Shown here piece after piece: positions 29,734 through 38,346 of a DNA stretch of 64,000 nt. Both the position numbers and the translations under genes were made by a program. Source of the DNA: Variovorax flavidus (GTDB lineage: Bacteria > Pseudomonadota > Gammaproteobacteria > Burkholderiales > Burkholderiaceae_C); assembly GCF_030317145.1 (NCBI RefSeq), contig NZ_JASZYE010000002.1, forward strand, positions 620,001 through 684,000, in the 5' to 3' direction. How positions within the stretch are numbered: the first letter of the stretch is position 1; each line of letters starts with the position of its first letter. The notes below the pieces were generated by a model that did not search any database, had not been told where the DNA came from, and worked only from the letters and a program-made list of their open reading frames with translations.

Positions 29734-29747
29734 TGACGATAACGTCA
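29734..29747. promoter_or_regulatory. Inverted repeat TGACG-N4-CGTCA
   Basis: Perfect 5-base arms around ATAA, in the 159-base gap between the TetR gene and the aromatic operon. A candidate TetR operator. Confidence 0.45.
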
Positions 29748-29766
29748 GAACGGATAAAGTTCGTTC

Positions 29767-29781
29767 TAGACAAACAGTCTA
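29767..29781. promoter_or_regulatory. Inverted repeat TAGAC-N5-GTCTA
   Basis: Perfect 5-base arms around AAACA, 24 bases before the FAH-hydrolase start codon. The symmetry and the overlap with the likely transcription start region make it the better of the two candidate TetR operators here. Confidence 0.5.
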
Positions 29782-29804
29782 AATCAACACGGAAGGCAAA
29801 CACC

Positions 29805-30644
29805 ATGAAGCTGCTACGCCACGGCCCCATCGGGGCAGAAAAACCCGGAGCACTGGACGCTGACGGTCAAGTGCGAGACCTCTCGCTCCTCGTTCCTGAC
29901 TTCACGCCCGATTGGATGTCGCCCGCGAAGCTCGAAGCTTTGAAGGCGATCAACCTGAGCCGCATGCCGCTGGTCCCCGCCGGCACCCGCCTCGGCGCTC
30001 CGGTCGCCGGCACGAGGCAATTCGTCGCGATCGGACTCAACTACCGAAAGCACGCAGCTGAATCCGGCCTGGAGATTCCCAAGGAGCCGGTTGTCTTTAC
30101 CAAGGCGCTCACCTCACTGGCTGGACCCAACGACGACGTGGAGTTGCCGGAAGGCTCGGAAGCGGGTGATTGGGAGATCGAACTCGGGTTCGTGATCGGC
30201 ACCCAGGCGAAGAAGGTCCCGGTCGCCGACGCTCTTTCGCATGTGGCCGGCTACTGCCTGGCCAACGACGTTTCAGAGCGTGACTGGCAGATCAAGCGCA
30301 ACGGCCAATGGGGCAAGGGAAAGAGCTTCGACGGTTTCGGCCCGATTGGCCCATGGCTCGTCACCAGCGACGAACTGCCGGACCCGCAGAAGATCCCGCT
30401 CGAACTGGCAGTCAACGGCGAGACCCGTCAGCGCAGCAACACGTCCGACATGATCTTCCCGGTCGCGGAGATCGTCTCCTACCTCAGCCAGTTCATGACC
30501 CTCCTGCCGGGCGACGTGGTGATCACCGGCACGCCTGAAGGCGTCGGACTTGGCGTCAAGCCGAATCCTGTTTTCCTGCGGCGCGGCGATGTCATGACCC
30601 TCAGTGCCGGTCCACTCGGCACCCAGCGCCAGCAAGTGATCTGA
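29805..30644 (+). CDS. Fumarylacetoacetate hydrolase-family protein
   Basis: 279 aa. The metal-binding acidic residues are in GDWEIELGFVIG, and the family phrases FTKALTSLAGPNDD, GKSFDGFGPIGPW and GDVVITGTPEGVGLG are all present. Members cleave or hydrate acyl-pyruvate-type products such as those of meta-cleavage. The start at 29805 follows GGAAGG; an upstream in-frame ATG at 29733 would span the operators. First gene of a six-gene operon. Confidence 0.9.
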   Translation: MKLLRHGPIGAEKPGALDADGQVRDLSLLVPDFTPDWMSPAKLEALKAINLSRMPLVPAGTRLGAPVAGTRQFVAIGLNYRKHAAESGLEIPKEPVVFTKALTSLAGPNDDVELPEGSEAGDWEIELGFVIGTQAKKVPVADALSHVAGYCLANDVSERDWQIKRNGQWGKGKSFDGFGPIGPWLVTSDELPDPQKIPLELAVNGETRQRSNTSDMIFPVAEIVSYLSQFMTLLPGDVVITGTPEGVGLGVKPNPVFLRRGDVMTLSAGPLGTQRQQVI

Positions 30645-30734
30645 CCCACCCGGGTCGGCCGTATCCCGACGAGAACCAAGGCCGTGCTCCGCACGGTCAC
30701 GGGCGGAGCTTTGCCCGATCACATGGAGATAACG

Positions 30735-31682
30735 ATGACTCTGAACCAAGGCAAGCGCGAACCGTTGCTGGCCGTGCACTCAGTCGACGAATTCGTCTTC
30801 AGCGTGCCGGACCTGCAAGAGGCGCGGCACTTCTACTCGAGCTTCGGCCTGGACGTGCGAGAGGAGGGCGAAGAACTTGCACTCCATACCTTCGGCCACC
30901 CGCATCGCTGGGCCCGCGTCGTCCGGGGTCAGGCCAAGCGCTTGCTCTGGCTCAGCCTCGGCATCCATGCAGACGACCTTCCTCGCTTCGAGCGCCGCCT
31001 GGCGGAGCAAGGGATCGAACGCATCGCTCCGCCTGCGAACGCAGGCAAGGAGGGCATCTGGATTCAGGGGCCGGACGGGCTTCCGGTGCAACTGCGCATC
31101 GCTGCCAAGAGCTCGCCCTCGCAGCCATCCCCAAGGGACATCCCTCCGGAGAGCGCAAACGCGGGTCGCTCCCCAAGCCGCAGCAAGGCGCAGCTGACGC
31201 GACCTCTCTATCTCTCCCACATCCTGCTGTTCAGCGCTGACGTGGATGGTGCTCGCCGGTTCTATGAGGACGTGCTGGGCCTGCGGCTGTCGGACAAGTC
31301 AGGCTCCGTGATCGCCTTTCTGCACAGCCCGCACGGTAGCGACCACCACCTCATCGCGCTGGCGAAGTCCGACGGCCTGGGCTTGCACCACAGCAGCTGG
31401 TGCGTGCCGTCGATCGATGCCGTCGGCATCGGCACGCAGCAGATGGCGCAAGCCGGCTATCCGCAAGGCTGGGGCATCGGGCGACATGTGCTGGGCTCCA
31501 ACTACTTCCGCTATGTGCGAGACCCGTGGGGCAGTTACGCCGAGTACTCCTACGACATCGATTTCGTTGCACCCGACAACGAGTGGCCTTCGGCGGACCA
31601 CCCGGGTGAGGACTCCCTCTATGTCTGGGGCCCGGCGTTGCCCGAGGACTTCATCTTCAACCACGAACTCGCGAACCGCTGA
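30735..31682 (+). CDS. VOC-family extradiol ring-cleavage dioxygenase
   Basis: 315 aa with two glyoxalase/VOC modules joined by a Ser/Pro-rich linker. Iron ligands are visible in the second module: His in YLSHILLF, His in GLHHSSW and Glu in YAEYS. It should open a catechol-like ring beside a hydroxyl group (meta cleavage). GGAG 6-7 bases upstream selects the ATG at 30735 over 30723 or 30684. It lies between the FAH-hydrolase and hydroxylase genes, the normal company of such enzymes. Confidence 0.87.
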   Translation: MTLNQGKREPLLAVHSVDEFVFSVPDLQEARHFYSSFGLDVREEGEELALHTFGHPHRWARVVRGQAKRLLWLSLGIHADDLPRFERRLAEQGIERIAPPANAGKEGIWIQGPDGLPVQLRIAAKSSPSQPSPRDIPPESANAGRSPSRSKAQLTRPLYLSHILLFSADVDGARRFYEDVLGLRLSDKSGSVIAFLHSPHGSDHHLIALAKSDGLGLHHSSWCVPSIDAVGIGTQQMAQAGYPQGWGIGRHVLGSNYFRYVRDPWGSYAEYSYDIDFVAPDNEWPSADHPGEDSLYVWGPALPEDFIFNHELANR

Positions 31683-31720
31683 CCAGCCAGTCCAGCGACC
31701 GCACAAACCAGGAGCACATC

Positions 31721-33370
31721 ATGACCGCACAGATTCCCCTCTACGACGTTGTCCAGATCGGCTACGGCCCGGTCAGCGAAATCATGGCCCTTGCGTTGGC
31801 GCGCCAGGGGCGCAGCGTGGCCGTGTTCGAGCGCTGGAAAGTCCGCTTCGCATTGCCTCGCGCCGTGTGCATCGACCACGAGTTGTATCGCGTGCTGTCC
31901 GCCCTGGGCATGAGCAAGGACCTGCCCGCCGTCAGCCACAAGGGGCCGATGTACCGCTGGTTCAACGCCGACTGGAAGGAACTCCTGGCCATCGATTGGG
32001 AGTCGGAGTCGATCTCCGGCGGACCAGAGGTCAACTTCGTGCACCAGCCGACGCTGGAGAAGATGTTCGAGGACGTCGTGCAAGCCTGTCCGAACGTCGA
32101 GCTCAACCTTGGCTGGGAAGCCATTGAAGCGACCCAGACGCCGGACTATGTCGAGCTGGTGGTGCGCGACTTCGAGACGGATGAACGCCGCACCGTGCGT
32201 GCCAAGTACCTGATCGGCGCCGATGGCGCGAACAGCCTGGTGCGGCAGGCGATCGGGTCGACCCAGGAAGACCGTGGATTCGAGGCCGACTGGCTCGTGA
32301 TCGACGTGCTCCCCAACGAAGGCGTAACGCTCGACATTCCACCCGCTGCGCAATGGTGCAACCCGGCGCGTCCGACGACGATCGTGCCCGCTGGCGTAAA
32401 GGACGGCCGCTACTTCCGGCGCTGGGAGTTCATGCGCCTGCCGCACGAGACGCGCGAGGAACTCGAACACGAGCATGTCGCCTGGGACCTGCTTGCACCG
32501 TGGGTCAAGCCGGATCAGGCGACGATCGTGCGGCACAAGGTCTACACCTTCCGCTCGCTGCTTGCCAACACCTGGCGCAAGGGGCGGATGCTGATCGCCG
32601 GCGATGCGGCGCACGTCATGCCTCCCTTCATGGGTCAGGGCATGTGTGCCGGACTGCGCGACGACTGGAACCTGGCATGGAAGCTGAACCTGGTGCTCGA
32701 CGGCAAGGCCGACGACCGCCTGCTCGACACCTACCAGCCCGAGCGTCGCCCCCATGTGAGCGATGTCATCGACCTGTCGATGTACCTCGGCAAGATCATC
32801 TGCATCCCAGACGCCGCCAAGGCCGCAGCGCGCGATCAGGCCTTCTTCGGCGGCGAGGCGCCGCCGCCGCCAGCCTTCCCGAGCCTGACCGACGGCATCC
32901 TTCGCCGAGGCGCCGACGGCGCGGTGCAGGCGCCCGCCGGATTGCTCAGCCCGCACGGCAGGGTCTCGACCGGTGATCGCGAGGGGCGCTTCGACGATGT
33001 GGCCGGGTTGGGCTTCCTGTTGGTATCGCGCAGCAACGCAGCCGAGGCGGCGCTCGGCGAAACGCAGCGTGCCTTTCTCGACAAGCTCGGAGCGAAGCGC
33101 GTGCAACTCGTGGCGCGCGGTCCCGAAGCGAGTGAGGGAGTCCTGGTCGACCTGGACGACAAGTTCATCCCCTACATGACGCAGCACGGCATCGACACCA
33201 TGCTCGTGCGGCCGGACTTCTACCTGTACGGCGCCGTCGACAACGCCCAAGAAGTCAACACGCTGGTCGACGACCTCGCCGCGGACCTGCAGCGTCACGG
33301 CGTGCGGCTGGGTGGCGTGCCGACGCGGCAATCCACGCAAGCCGTCGAGCCGCTTGCCGTTCACGCCTGA
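31721..33370 (+). CDS. FAD-dependent aromatic hydroxylase, MhpA-like
   Basis: 549 aa. The N-terminal FAD-binding motif reads GYGPVSE (residues 14-20), altered from the usual GxGPxG. The ADG motif is at GADGANSLVRQ, and GDAAHVMPPFMGQGMCAG lies near residue 294. The C-terminal thioredoxin-like domain is present. It resembles 3-(3-hydroxyphenyl)propionate hydroxylase and would convert a monohydroxylated aromatic to the catechol for the upstream dioxygenase. The true substrate is not shown. Confidence 0.88.
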   Translation: MTAQIPLYDVVQIGYGPVSEIMALALARQGRSVAVFERWKVRFALPRAVCIDHELYRVLSALGMSKDLPAVSHKGPMYRWFNADWKELLAIDWESESISGGPEVNFVHQPTLEKMFEDVVQACPNVELNLGWEAIEATQTPDYVELVVRDFETDERRTVRAKYLIGADGANSLVRQAIGSTQEDRGFEADWLVIDVLPNEGVTLDIPPAAQWCNPARPTTIVPAGVKDGRYFRRWEFMRLPHETREELEHEHVAWDLLAPWVKPDQATIVRHKVYTFRSLLANTWRKGRMLIAGDAAHVMPPFMGQGMCAGLRDDWNLAWKLNLVLDGKADDRLLDTYQPERRPHVSDVIDLSMYLGKIICIPDAAKAAARDQAFFGGEAPPPPAFPSLTDGILRRGADGAVQAPAGLLSPHGRVSTGDREGRFDDVAGLGFLLVSRSNAAEAALGETQRAFLDKLGAKRVQLVARGPEASEGVLVDLDDKFIPYMTQHGIDTMLVRPDFYLYGAVDNAQEVNTLVDDLAADLQRHGVRLGGVPTRQSTQAVEPLAVHA

Positions 33371-33405
33371 AACGACGTCCGCCCTCACACCGAAGGAGAC
33401 AAGCC

Positions 33406-34656
33406 ATGCATGCAAACATCGCCGCGCAACCCCTGAGCCGCCCGGCCTCGCGGAGGAGCTCGGGCTACGAATGGAAGACCGTCACCCTGTTGTGCCTCGG
33501 TTTCGGTCTGGTCGGCATCGACCGCTTCATGATCCTGCCGCTGTTCCCGGTGATCTCGAAGGAGCTGAACCTCGACTACCAGGATCTCGGCCAGATCACC
33601 GGCGTGCTCGCCATCGCCTGGGGCGTCGCCGCGCTCTTCATGGGCAACCTCTCCGACCGTCTCGGGCATCGCAAGGTGATCATTCCTGCGATCATCGTTT
33701 TCTCGTTGCTGGCAGGGCTCAGCGGGCTCGCGACCGGCGTCGGGAGTCTGATGATCATCCGCGCGCTGATGGGTGTGGCCGAAGGCGCCTACACGCCGGC
33801 CAGCATCGTGGCGACCATCGACGCTTCCAAGCCGAGCCGCCAAGGGATGAACGTGGGGATTCAGCAGGCGGCCTTGCCACTGTTCGGCCTGGGCATCGCG
33901 CCGATCCTGGTCACGCAGCTCCTGAAGGTCGTGGAGTGGCACTGGATCTTCGCGATGGTTTCGATTCCGGGCCTCGTTGTTGCATACCTGCTGCACCGCG
34001 GACTCCGCGATCCCGATCCGAAGTCTGCCGCAGCGCATACCGCGACCCAGGATGCGGCAACCCATCCGTGGAGCGACGTCTTCAAGTACCGCAACATCCC
34101 GCTCAACATGATCGGCATGCTGTGCTGGTTGACCAACCTCGTGGTGCTCAGTGCACTGCTGCCCAGCTACCTGATCGACTACCTGCACCTGACGCTCGAA
34201 CAGATGGGCTATGTGCTTTCAGCCATCGGCTTCGGCGGCACGCTCGGCACGTTGGTGATGCCGGCCTTGTCCGATCGACTCGGCCGGAAGCCAGTGATGA
34301 TCATCTCGGTCGTCGGTGCCGGCATCGGCCTGTACTTCCTCATGCATGCCGGGCCCGAGCCATTCGCACTCTTCACGAGTCTGGCGGCCACGCTCTTCTT
34401 CATCTTCAGCATGATCTGCCTGACCGTGGGGCCGATCAGCGCCGAATCGGTACCGGCCACGCTCATGTCGACAGCCTCGGGCATCGTGATTGGCACCGGC
34501 GAGATTTTTGGTGGAGGCATAGCACCTGTGATCGCCGGCTATGTGGCCCACCACTACGGCATCCAATACATCATGCATCTCGCCGCGATAGCGCTCGTGG
34601 TCGGATTGGTGGTTGCTCTGTTCCTCAAGGAGACTGCGCCCGCTCGGCGCCGTTGA
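33406..34656 (+). CDS. MFS transporter, aromatic acid/proton symporter-like
   Basis: 416 aa with 12 TM segments. The loop 2-3 motif GNLSDRLGHRKV is the standard MFS signature. It sits inside the aromatic operon, 35 bases after the hydroxylase, and probably imports the aromatic substrate. Confidence 0.87.
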   Translation: MHANIAAQPLSRPASRRSSGYEWKTVTLLCLGFGLVGIDRFMILPLFPVISKELNLDYQDLGQITGVLAIAWGVAALFMGNLSDRLGHRKVIIPAIIVFSLLAGLSGLATGVGSLMIIRALMGVAEGAYTPASIVATIDASKPSRQGMNVGIQQAALPLFGLGIAPILVTQLLKVVEWHWIFAMVSIPGLVVAYLLHRGLRDPDPKSAAAHTATQDAATHPWSDVFKYRNIPLNMIGMLCWLTNLVVLSALLPSYLIDYLHLTLEQMGYVLSAIGFGGTLGTLVMPALSDRLGRKPVMIISVVGAGIGLYFLMHAGPEPFALFTSLAATLFFIFSMICLTVGPISAESVPATLMSTASGIVIGTGEIFGGGIAPVIAGYVAHHYGIQYIMHLAAIALVVGLVVALFLKETAPARRR

Positions 34657-34687
34657 TGTCTTTCCCCACCCTGAGCACCTTGCAAGC

Positions 34688-35128
34688 ATGAACATGACCG
34701 ACCTTTCCACACGCTTTTCTCATGTCAAGCCCACCGACACGTCATTCGTCTCCGGAGGGTTGCGCGACTTCTTCACGTATCGTGACCTGGGCGTCGCCCA
34801 CGCGACCGGAGGGCGCGTCGTCGCACAGTTGGTGCGTGCCAATGAAGAGCCAGAGAAGGGCACCGGATGGCACGTTCACGAAGCACAGTTCCACATCGTG
34901 TACATGTTGAAGGGTTGGGCACGCTTCATGTACGAGGATCGCAACACGCTGGTGGAAGCGGGGGACTGCGTTCATCAGGCACCGGGCATCCGCCATTTCC
35001 TGTTCGACTATTCCCCTGACATGGAATACCTCGAGGTCGTCGGCCCCGCCGATTTCGGAAGTACCGAGGCCACCGGACCTTGTACCGTACCGGCCCCGAC
35101 ACCATGGACATCGCCGGTGAAGCCATGA
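34688..35128 (+). CDS. Cupin-domain protein
   Basis: 146 aa. The cupin motif HVHEAQFHIVYMLKG followed by the second motif GDCVHQAPGIRH gives His/Glu/His metal ligands. It may be a small dioxygenase or isomerase in the same pathway. The stop overlaps the next start by ATGA, so it is coupled to the amidohydrolase gene. Confidence 0.85.
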   Translation: MNMTDLSTRFSHVKPTDTSFVSGGLRDFFTYRDLGVAHATGGRVVAQLVRANEEPEKGTGWHVHEAQFHIVYMLKGWARFMYEDRNTLVEAGDCVHQAPGIRHFLFDYSPDMEYLEVVGPADFGSTEATGPCTVPAPTPWTSPVKP

Positions 35129-36306
35129 ACCACGACTCGGAGAACCTGTCGCGACGTACGGCGCTTGGCAGGATCGCATCTTCCGCAGCGCTAGGTATGG
35201 GTGGTGCAGCGGGCTGCGGCGCTTCTGTCGCAGCCAGCGAGTTGAGCCCATCGGATCCCATGCCGCCGGCTGTCGTCGCCGCCGGCCGCGATCGCACCAG
35301 CCCAACAGGAAGCCGCTGCGGATGCGGGCTCATTGACGCGCATTCGCACTACTTGCCTCCGACGTATGCGCAGGCCCTGGCTGACGAAGGGCTGGTGACG
35401 CTTGACGGAGGCTTCCCCGTGCCGCAGTGGTCCGAAGAAAAGGCACTCGCGCACATGGATCGGCATGGCATCGAGGCGTCGATGTTGTCGGTCTCCTCCC
35501 CGACGGTTGGATTCCTGAAGGATCCTGTGGCGCGTCGGCGGCTGGCACGCGAGGTCAACGAGTTCGCGGCCGCCTTGGTGAAAAACAAACCCAACCGGTT
35601 TGGCGGCTTCGCAACTTTGCCGCTGCCGGACGTTCAGGCCTCGCTGGATGAAATCGGATACGCACTGGAGGTGCTTCGTCTTGACGGCGTCGTCATGGAA
35701 ACGAATGTTCATGGGGTCTATCTAGGCGATGCGCGGCTGGATCCGATCTTTGCGGACCTCAACCGGCGGCGCGCCACCGTGTTCCTGCATCCGACATCGC
35801 CCCCATGCCTGGAAAGTGTGGGACTGGGAAGGCCCGCGCCCATCCTTGAATTCCCGATGGACACTGCGCGCACTGTCACCGACCTGATCTTTGCCGGCAC
35901 ACTCACCCGCTACCCGGACATCCGCATGATCATTCCGCACGCGGGCGGCGCGCTGACCGCGGTGGCCGAGCGAATCGCAGCGTTCTCGTCACTGCCATTC
36001 CTGAACCAGCGGCCAGCCGGCGGTGCAGCGGAGGTCAACCGTGTGCTCGCTTCGCTCTATTACGACTTGGCTGGATCAGCGAGCGATGCTGCAATTGAGC
36101 GGCTGCGGCGGCTGACATCGATGACCCACATCCTGTTTGGCAGCGATTTCCCGTTCACCCCCGCGGCAGGCATCGAAGCCAATGTCGAGAGCTTTCGCAC
36201 GCTCACCGGCTTGACGAAGTCCGAGCACGAGGCAATTGCGAAGGGAAATGCGATCCAGCTTTTTCCTCGACTCGCTCGCACCCGCGGATCTGAGCGTCGA
36301 AGCTGA
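35125..36306 (+). CDS. Tat-exported amidohydrolase (ACMSD-like, amidohydrolase 2 family)
   Basis: 393 aa. The N-terminus SRRTALGRIASSAALGMGG is a twin-arginine signal. The metallohydrolase domain has DAHSHYLPP (HxH), FLHP, PHAGG and GSDFPF, the zinc ligands of the ACMSD/amidohydrolase-2 family, whose members decarboxylate aromatic or meta-cleavage acids. The start at 35125 is set by the ATGA overlap with the cupin gene. Export would be unusual for a family normally found in the cytoplasm. Confidence 0.85.
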   Translation: MNHDSENLSRRTALGRIASSAALGMGGAAGCGASVAASELSPSDPMPPAVVAAGRDRTSPTGSRCGCGLIDAHSHYLPPTYAQALADEGLVTLDGGFPVPQWSEEKALAHMDRHGIEASMLSVSSPTVGFLKDPVARRRLAREVNEFAAALVKNKPNRFGGFATLPLPDVQASLDEIGYALEVLRLDGVVMETNVHGVYLGDARLDPIFADLNRRRATVFLHPTSPPCLESVGLGRPAPILEFPMDTARTVTDLIFAGTLTRYPDIRMIIPHAGGALTAVAERIAAFSSLPFLNQRPAGGAAEVNRVLASLYYDLAGSASDAAIERLRRLTSMTHILFGSDFPFTPAAGIEANVESFRTLTGLTKSEHEAIAKGNAIQLFPRLARTRGSERRS

Positions 36307-36390
36307 TTACGCGAAGGACCGCTCCCGAAGTAGCCCGCTGGTTCAGGGGCCGGTTGTGGCCGAACTCAGTCGTCGAGGCACCAGATGCTG

Positions 36391-37044
36391 TCAGGCGCCT
36401 GGCTGGCTCGCAGTGAAAACCGCCAGCTGATCGTTGAAAGCACGCTGGTAAGCCGGTCGCGCTTCGCCGCGGGCGACATAGGCGCGGAGGTTCGGAAACT
36501 CCTCCAGCAGACTCGATCCACCCAACCGACGCAGCACGCTCACCATCAGCAGGTCGCCAGCGCTGAACGCAGCGTCGAGCCAGTCGGCGTTGCCGAGCCG
36601 ACCGGAAAGCTCGCCCAGCCGCACACGCACGCGATCCTCGAGGATCGGCAAGCGCTCCGTGTGCCAGCTCTTGTCGCGCTCGGTCAGCTTGGCCATTTCG
36701 CGATCGATGATGGGTGGCTCCACGGTATTCAGCGCCGAGAACATCCACGTGATCGCGCAGGCCCGGGCTTTCGCATCGTCCGGCAGCAAGCCAGGGCGGG
36801 TCTCGGCGACATGCAACACGATGGCGCCTGACTCGAACAGCACAAGGTCGCCTTCTTCATAGGTCGGGATCTGCCCGAAAGGATGGCGCGCAAGATGCGC
36901 AGGCGCCTTCATCTCGGCGAACGAAACGAGACGGACGTCGTAGGGTTGGCCCACTTCTTCGAGGGCCCAGCGAACGCGCATGTCCCGCGCCAATCCCCTG
37001 CCGCGATCGGGCGACCGTGCAAAGGCGGTGATGGTGGGGGTCAT
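36391..37044 (-). CDS. Glutathione S-transferase
   Basis: 217 aa. The thioredoxin-like N-terminal domain carries RWALEEVGQPYDVRLVSF and HPFGQIPTYEEGDLVLFESGAIVLHVAE (cis-Pro and the Glu-Ser of the glutathione site), followed by an all-helical C-terminal domain. It could serve in detoxification or in the neighbouring aromatic pathway; it is convergent with that operon, 84 bases from its end. Confidence 0.9.
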   Translation of the reverse strand: MTPTITAFARSPDRGRGLARDMRVRWALEEVGQPYDVRLVSFAEMKAPAHLARHPFGQIPTYEEGDLVLFESGAIVLHVAETRPGLLPDDAKARACAITWMFSALNTVEPPIIDREMAKLTERDKSWHTERLPILEDRVRVRLGELSGRLGNADWLDAAFSAGDLLMVSVLRRLGGSSLLEEFPNLRAYVARGEARPAYQRAFNDQLAVFTASQPGA

Positions 37045-37065
37045 TGGAACTGCGCAACGCCGTCG

Positions 37066-37890
37066 TCAGAATCGGTACGAAGCGAAGACGCCGTAGGTGG
37101 TTTGAGTCTTGTCTTCCGTGATCGGACTGCGCTCGGCGTCGCCTTGCAGCCAGGCGACGGCGACGTTCGCGCCAATGCCCCACTGGGCATTCAATTGATA
37201 TTGGGCGCCGACGGAGAAGCGGACCGTGTTGACGCCGCTTCCCGCCTGGTACGGGGGAACTCCGGCAATCAGGCTTTGCTGCGCGTTGATTCCATAGAAG
37301 GTCTGGGTGTACCTGCCGTTGGCCCAGGTGACGCCGGGTCCCGCGGTCAGAACGAGCCTTTCGTTGACCACGTACTTTCCCTCGACGTCGACGGCGATTC
37401 GGGTGCCTTGATCGTTGCCCCCTATGTCGGAAACGAGGAAGCCCCGGACGGTCAGCCATTCGTGAGTGTAGGTAGCGAACACGCTCCCAAGGGCCGTCTC
37501 GGGAATATCGCCCCAGCCAAAGAGGATCGGCGCATCGGACGCCTTCCGCGGCTTGGTCAGTTCCCCACCCAAGGCCACTCCGAAGCGCCAGGTGTCGTCC
37601 TGGATGATGTTGAAGCCCACACCGAATGGAAAGCCAGCCCCCGGCGTGCCCCCGATGAAATAGCGTCCGTAGTTGGCGGTGACGAGCGGCACCGCCACGA
37701 CCTGGGTGTCGCTGCTGCCCGGATACCTGGGGCGGCTGAAGACCCCGAGCCCCGCCGAAAAGCGCCAGCTGTCATCTGCGGCTTGTTCCAGTCGTGCCTG
37801 GGCCAGCGCGTCTTGCGCAGTGAGCGCAGCGGCGAGCGTCGCGCCCAACAGAATGATGTGAGTGGTGCTTTTGCGTCGGCTATGGGTCAT
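37066..37890 (-). CDS. MipA/OmpV-family outer membrane protein
   Basis: 274 aa. The Sec signal ends near ALAQ (about residue 32) and the protein ends in YRF, the aromatic terminus of outer-membrane barrels. Beta strands alternate throughout, with phrases such as GVFSRPRYPGSSDTQVVAVPLV typical of MipA. The start at 37890 (MTHSRRK) is preferred over 37932. It may be a scaffold for murein hydrolases or a small porin-like barrel. Confidence 0.85.
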   Translation of the reverse strand: MTHSRRKSTTHIILLGATLAAALTAQDALAQARLEQAADDSWRFSAGLGVFSRPRYPGSSDTQVVAVPLVTANYGRYFIGGTPGAGFPFGVGFNIIQDDTWRFGVALGGELTKPRKASDAPILFGWGDIPETALGSVFATYTHEWLTVRGFLVSDIGGNDQGTRIAVDVEGKYVVNERLVLTAGPGVTWANGRYTQTFYGINAQQSLIAGVPPYQAGSGVNTVRFSVGAQYQLNAQWGIGANVAVAWLQGDAERSPITEDKTQTTYGVFASYRF

Positions 37891-37972
37891 TGGGTGTTCT
37901 GGATAGGACGTTGAGGTGTCGATGCACTTCAAACAGCGTAGGGTGCATTTCGATCTTTGTCACGTGGCGCGC

Positions 37973-38305
37973 CTACGGCTTCGACGCCGCGGCCTCCTCG
38001 ACGAACGGCGTCACGGCCGCTGGCTTCGACTCATCGATGGCACTGGCGGGATCTGACGTCGACGGCGTCATGAGCTGCTCTGTCACATGAATGCGGCGAA
38101 CGACAAGTTCGTCAATCAGCAGCCGTCGGATTCGAACCCGGCCAATCAGGAGCCGGCCGATGGACAAGGCACCGATCGCCAAGGCACCGACGGCGACGGC
38201 GCCCACCGCGATGGAGCCCAATGCGACGGTGCCGATGGCGTGCGCGCCCGTCGCGGCTGCTGGCGTTTTCCGAGTGAGTGCGGACAACGATGGCATCAGT
38301 TTCAT
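37973..38305 (-). CDS. Pentapeptide-type repeat protein (AIGAL repeats)
   Basis: 110 aa. From about residue 20 the chain is a run of five-residue repeats of the form A-[VI]-G-x-[LV] (VALGS, IAVGA, VAVGA, LAIGA), then basic repeats (LIGRVRIRRLLI), then a V-rich segment and a Pro/Ser/Ala-rich tail. This spacing fits a small beta-solenoid. I recall similar small proteins in alpha- and betaproteobacteria without a function. The start at 38305 has AGGAG 6 bases upstream. Confidence 0.7.
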   Translation of the reverse strand: MKLMPSLSALTRKTPAAATGAHAIGTVALGSIAVGAVAVGALAIGALSIGRLLIGRVRIRRLLIDELVVRRIHVTEQLMTPSTSDPASAIDESKPAAVTPFVEEAAASKP

Positions 38306-38346
38306 TGCAACTCCTGCATGGGCGTGTGCTTGGGGGCGGCTCCGCG

